From NCBI GenBank assembly GCA_016788685.1, contig JAEUSS010000088.1, forward strand, positions 1 to 6,453: a stretch of 6,453 nt of DNA, in the 5' to 3' direction. The stretch comes from Prolixibacteraceae bacterium. GTDB taxonomy: Bacteria; Bacteroidota; Bacteroidia; Bacteroidales; Prolixibacteraceae. The notes under the pieces are model-generated. The model saw nothing but the letters and a program-made list of their open reading frames with translations. It did not search any database and was not told where the DNA came from. The translations under genes and the position numbers were made by a program. Shown here one piece after another: positions 1 through 6,234 of the stretch; position 1 is the stretch's first letter; each line of letters starts with the position of its first letter.

Positions 1-17
1 ACAACTGATATTATTAT

Positions 18-2816
18 ATGAAACGAGTCCATTTTTTGCTTTTACTTGGTGTTTTATGCTCTCCTTTTATTCTGAATGCTCAGAAGATTAATAAAAAGCC
101 TTTGACGATCAATGATTTTGCAGGGTGGAAAGCACTGGATAACCTAATGGTTACAGGCGACGGAAAATTTGTAGCATACGAACTGAATCCCGGGAAAGGA
201 GATGGGAACCTGATTGTTAAGACCGTCGATTCAAAGAAAGAAGATACGCTCTCCCGCGGATACGCTGCCCGTTTTTCTCCGGAATCAGACTACATCGTAT
301 ACAAAATTAAACAACCGGCAGACTCTGTCCGGAGCGCAAAAAAGAAAAAGCTGAAAAAGGAACTGATGCCTAAAGACAGTCTGGGTATCCTGGTTTTCAA
401 AAAACATAAAATCTATTCATTTCCTAACCTGAAGCAATTTTCGGTTTCCAAAGAAAATGCGGCTTGGGTTGCTTTTTTGACCGATATGAAAAAGCCGGAC
501 AAAAAAGCAGATGACCAGAAAGCGAGAAAGAACGGTGAGTCGTTAAACGAGCTCAAAAGCCAACTCGTTTTGTTTCACGCAGCTTCAGGAGATACGGTTT
601 GTTTTCAGAATGTGACCGAATATTATTATGCGCCTGAGGGACATAGCATAACTTTTATCCGGCAAACCAATGATTCGGCAGAACGCACTGAGGTGGTGGT
701 TTTCGATACGGAAAGCCGAAAACTGAACGTGTTTTTCAGTCAACCCGGCACGGCAAAAAAGATAGTCTCAGACGAACAGGGTGGGCGTTTCGGTTTTTTG
801 TTCTCGGCCGATACGATCAAAGAGAAGGTATATAGTCTGTACTACGGATCGCTTACAACGGGAGAGCCCAAAGCTGTTGTGGTACCTGACGGGCAGGGCA
901 TGCCGCTGGGGTGGTCGCCTTCTGAATATGGAGAACTGTCATTTTCGGAAAACGGCCAGCGGTTATTTTTGGGTACTGCTTCTAAGCCACTGCCCGAACC
1001 CAAGGATACACTTCTGGATGATGAGAAACCAGTTGTGGATATCTGGAACTGGAAGGATAAAGAGTTGCAGCCGGAACAAAAAATTAATCTGGAAAAGGAG
1101 AAAAAGAGAACCTATAAGGCCGTGTACCTGGTTGATAAGGGTAAGTTTATCCAGTTGGCCGATCCATTTACCAGAGAGGTGCGGATCAATCAAAAAGGGA
1201 ATGCCCGATTTGCCCTTGGACTTGATCCTTCGCCTTATAAACTTGAAGCCTCGTGGTCGGGCAAATCAACTTCAGATTTTTACCTGATTGATGTGGAAAC
1301 CGGAATCAAACGGGTTATTGTAAAGAATAAATCGCTGGTTACGTTATCGCCAGGCGGTGGGTTTGTCGTGTGGTACGATCCGGCAGACAGCAGCTACTAC
1401 TCGCGCTCAACAAATGTGGTTCCCGGTGAGATTGTGAAATTAAATGCTGAAATACCGGTTTCGTTTTGTGATGAAATCTGGGATATGCCCGATGAAGCCC
1501 GCCCATACGGAATTGCAGGCTGGTCGGAGAATGATAAATTTGTTTTTCTGTACGATCGATACGACATCTGGAAAGTAGACCTCGACGGAGTGAAGGTTCC
1601 GGTGAACGCAACCCGTAACTACGGACGAAAAAACTACCTGAGATTCCGGTATCAGAAGCTCGATCCGGAAGAAGAATTTATTGACACCAGTAAGCCGGTT
1701 ATTGTAAGCTCTTTCGATGAGCGAAATAAGTCAGCCGGCTACTTTATTGCAGATTTGCGTAATTACAGTGATCCGCGCATGTTGCTGCACGAAGATTACC
1801 GCTTCGAGAACCTGAAAAAGGCAAAAAATGCGGATGTTCTTGTCTGGACCCGCGAAAATGTAGCCGAATCTCCCAATGTTTGGGCCGGAGATTTGTCGTT
1901 TGATCATCGGCGCCGTTTATCTGACTCCAATCCGCAGCAATCCCAGTTTGTGTGGCCAGGAGTTCGGTTGGTGCACTGGGATTCGTTTTCCGGGAAAAAA
2001 CTCGAAGGCTTGCTCTATTTTCCTGAAACCATTGATCCTGAGCGGAAGTATCCGATGATTGTTTATTTCTATGAACGCAATGCCGACAACCTGAACACTT
2101 ATACATTACCGTCGCCAACACGTTCAACCGTTAACCGGACTTATTTTGCCAGTAACGATTACATCATTTTTGTTCCAGATATTACCTACGAAAATGGTTA
2201 TCCGGGGCAGGAAGCCTTTGATGCTATCGTTAGCGGAACTCAGTTTGTCAGCAGCATGTTCCCGTTTATCGACCGCAAAAAAATAGGAGTTCAGGGGCAA
2301 AGCTGGGGGGGCTATCAAACCGCCTGGCTGATTACACAAACCGACATGTTTGCTGCTGCTATGGCGGGTGCACCGGTAAGTAATATGACCAGCGCTTACG
2401 GTGGAATACGTTGGGGAACTGGCATTTCTCGTATGTATCAGTACGAAAAATCACAAAGCCGGATTGGCGGTACTTTGTGGGATAAACCTTTGCAATACAT
2501 CGAAAATTCGCCGCTGTTTTACGTCCCCAGAATTAAAACACCGCTGTTGATTATGCACAACGACAACGATGGTGCGGTGCCGTGGTACCAGGGAATCGAG
2601 CTTTTTACAGCCATGCGCCGTCTGGATAAACCGGTATGGATGCTGAATTACAATAACGATGAGCATAACCTGAAAGCCGAGAGCTGGGCAAACCGTATGG
2701 ATTTAACTATACGGATGAAACAGTTTTTTGATCATTACCTGAAAGGAACGTCCATGCCTTCGTGGATGTCAAACGGTGTTCCGGCTATCCGGAAAGGGAA
2801 AGATCTGGGATATTAA
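18..2816 (+). CDS. Exported S9-family (prolyl oligopeptidase-type) serine peptidase
   Basis: Probable periplasmic peptidase of 932 aa that cleaves short peptides. Residues 1-21 form a type I signal peptide (hydrophobic LLLLGVL core, likely cut between A21 and Q22). Residues about 40-640 have the repetitive strand-rich look of the S9 beta-propeller, with two lysine-rich stretches at 107-119 and 158-171. The alpha/beta-hydrolase domain runs from about 655 to 915. Its nucleophile is S762 in GQSWGGYQ, followed by D851 (HNDNDGAVP) and H883 (NNDEHNL); this order and spacing match the S9 catalytic triad. At 683-687 the usual YGGP-type oxyanion loop reads YFYER, so Y685 may keep the oxyanion role while the glycines are lost. 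The protein is longer than the roughly 700 aa of DPP-like members, which I attribute to an enlarged propeller. No C-terminal type IX sorting domain is seen. The ATG at 18 is chosen because the signal peptide follows directly; only 17 upstream bases are available, so its promoter cannot be judged. The family is secure, the exact substrate specificity is not. Confidence 0.93.
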   Translation: MKRVHFLLLLGVLCSPFILNAQKINKKPLTINDFAGWKALDNLMVTGDGKFVAYELNPGKGDGNLIVKTVDSKKEDTLSRGYAARFSPESDYIVYKIKQPADSVRSAKKKKLKKELMPKDSLGILVFKKHKIYSFPNLKQFSVSKENAAWVAFLTDMKKPDKKADDQKARKNGESLNELKSQLVLFHAASGDTVCFQNVTEYYYAPEGHSITFIRQTNDSAERTEVVVFDTESRKLNVFFSQPGTAKKIVSDEQGGRFGFLFSADTIKEKVYSLYYGSLTTGEPKAVVVPDGQGMPLGWSPSEYGELSFSENGQRLFLGTASKPLPEPKDTLLDDEKPVVDIWNWKDKELQPEQKINLEKEKKRTYKAVYLVDKGKFIQLADPFTREVRINQKGNARFALGLDPSPYKLEASWSGKSTSDFYLIDVETGIKRVIVKNKSLVTLSPGGGFVVWYDPADSSYYSRSTNVVPGEIVKLNAEIPVSFCDEIWDMPDEARPYGIAGWSENDKFVFLYDRYDIWKVDLDGVKVPVNATRNYGRKNYLRFRYQKLDPEEEFIDTSKPVIVSSFDERNKSAGYFIADLRNYSDPRMLLHEDYRFENLKKAKNADVLVWTRENVAESPNVWAGDLSFDHRRRLSDSNPQQSQFVWPGVRLVHWDSFSGKKLEGLLYFPETIDPERKYPMIVYFYERNADNLNTYTLPSPTRSTVNRTYFASNDYIIFVPDITYENGYPGQEAFDAIVSGTQFVSSMFPFIDRKKIGVQGQSWGGYQTAWLITQTDMFAAAMAGAPVSNMTSAYGGIRWGTGISRMYQYEKSQSRIGGTLWDKPLQYIENSPLFYVPRIKTPLLIMHNDNDGAVPWYQGIELFTAMRRLDKPVWMLNYNNDEHNLKAESWANRMDLTIRMKQFFDHYLKGTSMPSWMSNGVPAIRKGKDLGY

Positions 2817-2842
2817 AAAATGGAGGAGTATTAGAAACAGCG

Positions 2843-2889
2843 GGTTCCGGAATTCAACAAATGGTATGAATTCCGGAACCTGTTTTTTT
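2843..2889 (+). terminator. Rho-independent terminator between convergent genes
   Basis: A perfect 13-bp inverted repeat (GGTTCCGGAATTC at 2843-2855, GAATTCCGGAACC at 2868-2880) encloses a 12-nt loop. A run of seven T follows at 2883-2889. It lies 26 bp after the stop codon of the S9 peptidase gene, so it should end that transcript. The minus-strand HAD gene stops at 2888-2890, so its TAA lies inside the same T-run. Read on the minus strand the same stem follows that stop directly, but the tract behind it is only weakly T-rich, so termination in that direction is less certain. Confidence 0.88.
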
Positions 2890-3529
2890 AGAGCATTACT
2901 TCCAGTTGCCCGTAGCTTTGAATGATAGCACTGGCTTCTTTTTGGCTGCCCGGTTTGACCCCGGGACCTTGATATGCGATGCACTTCATGCCTGCAGAGC
3001 GGGCCGCTTTGATGCCGTTGGGCGAGTCTTCAATAACCAGGCAGTGCTCTGGCTTGATGCCAAGTTTGCTGGCGGCCAGTAAAAAAACATCAGGCTCCGG
3101 TTTACTTTTTCCGGCTTCCTGGGCGCTGACCACCACCTGAAAATATTTCAGGAGTCCGGTTTTCTTCAGAATCAGGTCGATAATTTCCGGAAAGGAAGAC
3201 GAAGCTACCGCCATCGGATAGTTTTTTTTCTGAAGTTTCTTTAACAGTTCCTCCAGCCCGGGCATAACCGGTATTTCTTCGAGTTCATCAAAAAAACGAT
3301 GGCATTCAACCCGATTTTGCTCAATCAGTTCTTCAGCCGAAATCAAAATGCCGTGTCGTTCAGCAATTTCCTTCCACATCACATCCGAAGCTGCGCCCAG
3401 GTACTTTTGGTGCTCCTCTTTTGTTACGCTGATTTTGTTTAGGCTAAATTGCCGCTTCTCAATTTCCGTATGGAAGGGTTCGCTGTCAACGAGCACGCCG
3501 TCCATATCAAAAATAATGGCTTTGGTCAT
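2888..3529 (-). CDS. HAD-superfamily hydrolase, beta-phosphoglucomutase/sugar-phosphatase-like
   Basis: Cytoplasmic enzyme of 213 aa, the normal size for subfamily I HAD proteins with a helical C1 cap. Motif I is D8-M-D10-G-V with D8 as predicted nucleophile. Cap residues lie at about 16-88. Motif II is S110 in VASSS, motif III is K143 in KSKPEPDVF, and motif IV is E167-D168 in IEDSPNG. The DGVLVDSEP and VASSS signatures fit the branch containing beta-phosphoglucomutase and the small sugar- or polyol-phosphate phosphatases; the sequence does not tell mutase from phosphatase. An in-frame ATG at 3574 would add 15 residues but would overlap the upstream gene by 41 bp and put a polar tail before the DxD strand, so the ATG at 3529 is preferred. 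The gene starts 4 bp after the stop of the NIF3-like gene, indicating one transcript and probably translational coupling. No signal peptide is present. Confidence 0.9.
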   Translation of the reverse strand: MTKAIIFDMDGVLVDSEPFHTEIEKRQFSLNKISVTKEEHQKYLGAASDVMWKEIAERHGILISAEELIEQNRVECHRFFDELEEIPVMPGLEELLKKLQKKNYPMAVASSSFPEIIDLILKKTGLLKYFQVVVSAQEAGKSKPEPDVFLLAASKLGIKPEHCLVIEDSPNGIKAARSAGMKCIAYQGPGVKPGSQKEASAIIQSYGQLEVML

Positions 3530-3533
3530 GGTT

Positions 3534-4412
3534 TTAATTTTTTTGAACAGACCGGAATGATGGTCCGTTTTCAAGGTAAATAATAGGGATGTCAGTAATA
3601 AATGTTTTCATCCAAGTTGCACAATACTCCATTCCGGCTTCTTCCGAAGCGATATGGCCGGTAAAGATAGCAGCTTTTTTCAGTCCCAGCATAGACGCGT
3701 CCAGCACGTACTCGTAGGTTTCCCATTCCGAAGCTTCGCCTGCTACCAGGAGTTCGGTAAATTCTCCGGAAAGCAGGTTGATGTGCGTTTTCGAGCCGGG
3801 TGCGCCAACTGCCAGAGCCACATTGGTAAAGCGCATCGACGGATTGCCCACAACACGCAGCTGGCTTCCTTGCAGTTTTTCCTGAAGCGTTTGGGCAAAT
3901 TCTCCAACGGTTTGTTCTCCGAATTTGAAGAATAACATGGATTGGTCAACCTGATTGGCTTTCCAGCCAAGTTTGTCGACCATTCCTACACAGATGCCGT
4001 CGGGAACTGTGTAGTGCCAGTGGTCGTGAAACCTGAAAATAATGAGTTTATGTTCGTTGATGTAGTCCATTTTCTTCTGATAAACCGGATTGTCCTTCAG
4101 AAATTCGGTTTTATCCAAGTGATTGTAGAAGGTAGGCTCATGTGCAATAATCAGGTTGCAATTGTTTTCAACCGCTTTCCGGAGCGTCTCCATATTGGCA
4201 AACATACAAACGGCTACGCCTGTAACTACATCATCGGGGTTACCCGATTTAAAGGTATCTACCGTTTCCTGGTTCCACCGGCAGGTCAGGTGAGTTTGCA
4301 TCTGCGCAACGATCTGGCGCGCAGTTTTGGTTTTAAGTCCGTTGTCCTGAGCCGATAGTTTGTGCGAACTGGCGGCAACCAAAAAAACAAGGCATGCTCC
4401 TAATAGTTTCAT
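3534..4412 (-). CDS. Exported NIF3-like dinuclear metal-center protein
   Basis: A 292-aa protein with an N-terminal signal peptide (hydrophobic residues 3-15, likely cut between A21 and Q22), which predicts a periplasmic location. The rest resembles the NIF3/YbgI/DUF34 family, which forms hexamers with two metal ions per site and whose biochemical role is poorly settled. NIF3-type signatures are LIIAHEPTFYNH (88-98), the histidine-rich segment FHDHWH (128-133), and GHIASEEAG (252-260), where H253 and E257 match the HxxxE metal-ligand pair of YbgI. The usual HH pair is H91-E92 here, and D130 is the likely counterpart of the central Asp ligand. The length is close to the compact form of the family, without the PII-like insertion seen in longer members. 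It is the first gene of a two-gene minus-strand unit with the HAD gene. Family membership is fairly sure; enzyme activity is unknown, and names such as GTP cyclohydrolase type 2 would be over-interpretation. Confidence 0.85.
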   Translation of the reverse strand: MKLLGACLVFLVAASSHKLSAQDNGLKTKTARQIVAQMQTHLTCRWNQETVDTFKSGNPDDVVTGVAVCMFANMETLRKAVENNCNLIIAHEPTFYNHLDKTEFLKDNPVYQKKMDYINEHKLIIFRFHDHWHYTVPDGICVGMVDKLGWKANQVDQSMLFFKFGEQTVGEFAQTLQEKLQGSQLRVVGNPSMRFTNVALAVGAPGSKTHINLLSGEFTELLVAGEASEWETYEYVLDASMLGLKKAAIFTGHIASEEAGMEYCATWMKTFITDIPIIYLENGPSFRSVQKN

Positions 4413-4490
4413 AATCTTTTGCTTGTTGTTTAAAGGCTGAAACGGGCCGGGAATCTGATTTTCGGGCCTGAAGTCAGCAGGTTAATGTTT

Positions 4491-4498
4491 CAAATGTA
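4491..4498 (-). promoter_or_regulatory. Putative Bacteroidota -7 promoter box for the NIF3-like/HAD unit
   Basis: Read on the minus strand the sequence is TACATTTG, an exact match to the Bacteroidota primary sigma -7 consensus TAnnTTTG. It lies 78 bp upstream of the NIF3-like start codon, giving a predicted leader of about 70 nt. No convincing TTTG -33 element is visible at the usual spacing, so the call rests on the -7 box and its position in a divergent intergenic region. Confidence 0.42.
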
Positions 4499-4560
4499 TA
4501 AAAATGAATGAAACGATGGTCTCCGAATTTGATTGGATGGATGGCTGAAGTCTTGTAACC

Positions 4561-4572
4561 TGATCCGGATCA
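4561..4572. promoter_or_regulatory. Perfect 12-bp palindrome, candidate operator
   Basis: TGATCCGGATCA is an exact inverted repeat with no spacer. It lies in the intergenic region between the divergent NIF3-like and DUF1080 genes, 41 bp upstream of the plus-strand -7-like box and 62 bp from the minus-strand one. A dimeric regulator site is possible from symmetry and position. No regulator gene is in the window, and a 12-bp palindrome can occur by chance. Confidence 0.3.
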
Positions 4573-4613
4573 AATCTTTGCATCCCGAAACCGGCGTATT
4601 TCGTTTAGATTTT

Positions 4614-4621
4614 TACCTTTG
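4614..4621 (+). promoter_or_regulatory. Putative Bacteroidota -7 promoter box for the DUF1080-PHP gene
   Basis: TACCTTTG matches the Bacteroidota -7 consensus TAnnTTTG exactly and ends 28 bp before the ATG at 4650, giving a short leader of about 20 nt. The nearest upstream TTTG (4577-4580) is further away than the usual -33 spacing, so the -33 element is weak or absent. The A-rich leader has no Shine-Dalgarno motif, as is common in this phylum. Confidence 0.5.
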
Positions 4622-4649
4622 TTGTCATTATAAAACTAACTAAGTCCAT

Positions 4650-6128
4650 ATGAAAACCTGCAAAATCACTCTGCTTTTCATTTTAATTATTTTTCTACTC
4701 GTGTCATGTCGGGTCAAAGAAGATCAATGGACAGAACTTTTCAACGGGAAAGATTTAAGTGGCTGGTCGGCTAACGAAAATCCTGCAAGTTTCAAAGTCG
4801 AAAATGGTTTACTGGTGGCAAGCGGGTCGATCAGTCATCTGTTTTACACCGGAGATTACAAAAAGGGAATCTTCCGTAATTTCGAGCTGAAAGCTATGGT
4901 GAAAACCGATCCCGGCAGCAACTCCGGAATTGTTTTTCATACCCAGGAACAGCCTTACGGACCACTTTTGCGTGGCTACGAAGTTCAGATCAATAATTCG
5001 TACGAACGTCCGGGCGATTTCCAGGAGCTGAAAAAAACAGGAAGTATCTACGGAATCCGGAATATTTATTATCCCACGGTAAAGGATAACGAATGGTTTG
5101 AATTGTCATTCAGAGTAATTGAGAACCGTTGCGAGGTATTTGTAAACGGGACCAAGGTTGTGGATTACATTCAGCCTGACGAGCCCTATCGCCCTGAAAA
5201 TGATAAGCTGAAGGTGTTCAGCGCCGGACGTATTGCCTTGCAGTGTCACGATGAAGAGAGCAGGGTTTATTTCAAAAGTATTCAGGTGAAACCGTTGCCG
5301 AAAGCTGAAAAGTTTGCGCCATTGGTTTCTAAAGAATGGGATACCAAAATCACCAGATTGATGTCCGAGAACTTTCCGGTTATCGATTTTCATGTGCACC
5401 TGAAGGGAGGGCTGACTATTGATCAGGCTTGCGAGAATTCGATGAAACTGGGCATCAATTACGGGATTGCACCCAATTGCGGTTTGAAATTCCCGGTGAC
5501 CGACGATGCCTCGCTGGCCGCTTACATGGATACGGTTCAGTCGAAGCCGATTTTTCGGGGAATGCAGGCTGAAGGCCGTGAATGGGTGACTCTGTTTTCA
5601 CCTGAAGCTGTGGCTAAATTCGACTATGTGTTTACCGATGGAATGACCTGGACCGATCACAAGGGGCGCCGTATGCGGTTGTGGGTGCCGGCTGAGACAT
5701 TTGTTGAAGATGAACAACAGTTTATGGACGAACTGGTTAGTAAAATCGAACGGGTGATCTCGCAGGAACCCGTTGATATTCATGTGAATCCTACTTTTCT
5801 TCCGGAGGTAATTGCCGGCAGGTACGACGAACTTTGGACGGATGCCCGTATCGACCGATTTGTAAAAGTGCTGGCCGACAATGGCGTGGCCCTCGAAATT
5901 AATGCACGGTATAAACTTCCGTCAGAAAAAATACTCCGGAAAGCCAAAGAAGCCGGCGTAAAATTTACCTTCGGAACCAACAATACCGGTGCTGACCTTG
6001 GAACTCTCGACTATTCGCTTGAAATGAAAGAAAAACTGGGACTGACCTACAAAGACATGTTTATGCCTAAAAAGCAAAATGAAAAACCTGTTTTGGTGAA
6101 AGGGCTTCCGGCAAAAATTACCGGGTAA
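4650..6128 (+). CDS. Lipoprotein: DUF1080 (3-keto-glycoside hydrolase/lyase-like) fused to PHP-like metal hydrolase domain
   Basis: A 492-aa two-domain envelope protein. Residues 1-20 are a lipoprotein signal with lipobox L-V-S-C20. The residues after it (RVKEDQ) contain a K-(D/E)2 pattern resembling the export signal of surface lipoproteins described in some Bacteroidota. Residues about 26-215 form a DUF1080 domain: WTELFNGKDLSGW opening, NSGIVFHTQ (91-99), RGYEVQI (108-114), NEWFELSFRV, and a closing GRIALQCHDEESRVYFKSIQVK. This jelly-roll family includes enzymes acting on 3-keto-glycosides. Residues about 242-470 resemble a PHP/metal-dependent hydrolase: D246-F-H248-V-H250, E308, H378 (DIHVNP), and LEINARYKLPSEKIL (415-429) with E416. 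The segment where PHP proteins usually have GSDAH reads GTNNT (442-446), so one metal-ligand region is altered. The ATG at 4650 leads straight into the lipoprotein signal. The domain calls are firm for DUF1080 and moderate for PHP. Substrate is unknown; a modified or keto sugar is an inference. Confidence 0.88.
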   Translation: MKTCKITLLFILIIFLLVSCRVKEDQWTELFNGKDLSGWSANENPASFKVENGLLVASGSISHLFYTGDYKKGIFRNFELKAMVKTDPGSNSGIVFHTQEQPYGPLLRGYEVQINNSYERPGDFQELKKTGSIYGIRNIYYPTVKDNEWFELSFRVIENRCEVFVNGTKVVDYIQPDEPYRPENDKLKVFSAGRIALQCHDEESRVYFKSIQVKPLPKAEKFAPLVSKEWDTKITRLMSENFPVIDFHVHLKGGLTIDQACENSMKLGINYGIAPNCGLKFPVTDDASLAAYMDTVQSKPIFRGMQAEGREWVTLFSPEAVAKFDYVFTDGMTWTDHKGRRMRLWVPAETFVEDEQQFMDELVSKIERVISQEPVDIHVNPTFLPEVIAGRYDELWTDARIDRFVKVLADNGVALEINARYKLPSEKILRKAKEAGVKFTFGTNNTGADLGTLDYSLEMKEKLGLTYKDMFMPKKQNEKPVLVKGLPAKITG

Positions 6129-6234
6129 AATACCTGACCTGAAACTGGTCCGGGGATCTTCAGTCCTGATCTGACTGGGGTGTATACTCCACTAAGGAAT
6201 TATCCACATATCGTAACAAACTAAAACCAAAATC

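Noticed and set aside
107..130. Search for a type IX sorting or T9SS-type export tail on the S9 peptidase, and for TonB-box features
   Set aside because: The C-terminus ends shortly after the hydrolase domain with no sorting domain, and no TonB-box-like segment follows the signal peptide.
781..1287. 168-codon open frame on the plus strand inside the S9 gene
   Set aside because: It lies wholly within the S9 reading frame, has no recognisable domain, and its composition (Trp-, Arg- and Cys-rich) is that of a shadow frame.
1744..2127. 127-codon minus-strand open frame opposite the S9 gene
   Set aside because: Antisense to the conserved hydrolase portion, with low-complexity His/Cys/Arg-rich translation and no family resemblance.
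3530..3574. Upstream ATG extending the HAD protein by 15 residues
   Set aside because: It would overlap the NIF3-like gene by 41 bp and add a polar tail before the strand carrying the DxD motif; the ATG at 3529 puts that strand at the usual N-terminal position.
3942..4358. 138-codon plus-strand open frame opposite the NIF3-like gene
   Set aside because: The minus-strand frame holds a signal peptide and NIF3 motifs; the plus-strand translation shows neither domain nor start signal.
4443..4478. Direct repeat of CGGGCC 30 bp apart in the leader of the NIF3-like gene
   Set aside because: Six bases is too short to separate from chance, and no conserved riboswitch-like structure could be recognised around it.
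6161..6190. Two short hairpins after the DUF1080-PHP gene (CAGTC/GACTG at 6161-6177 and GGGGT/ACTCC at 6177-6190)
   Set aside because: The stems are only 5 bp, one has a G-T pair, they share a base, and no T-run follows, so a terminator call is not supported.
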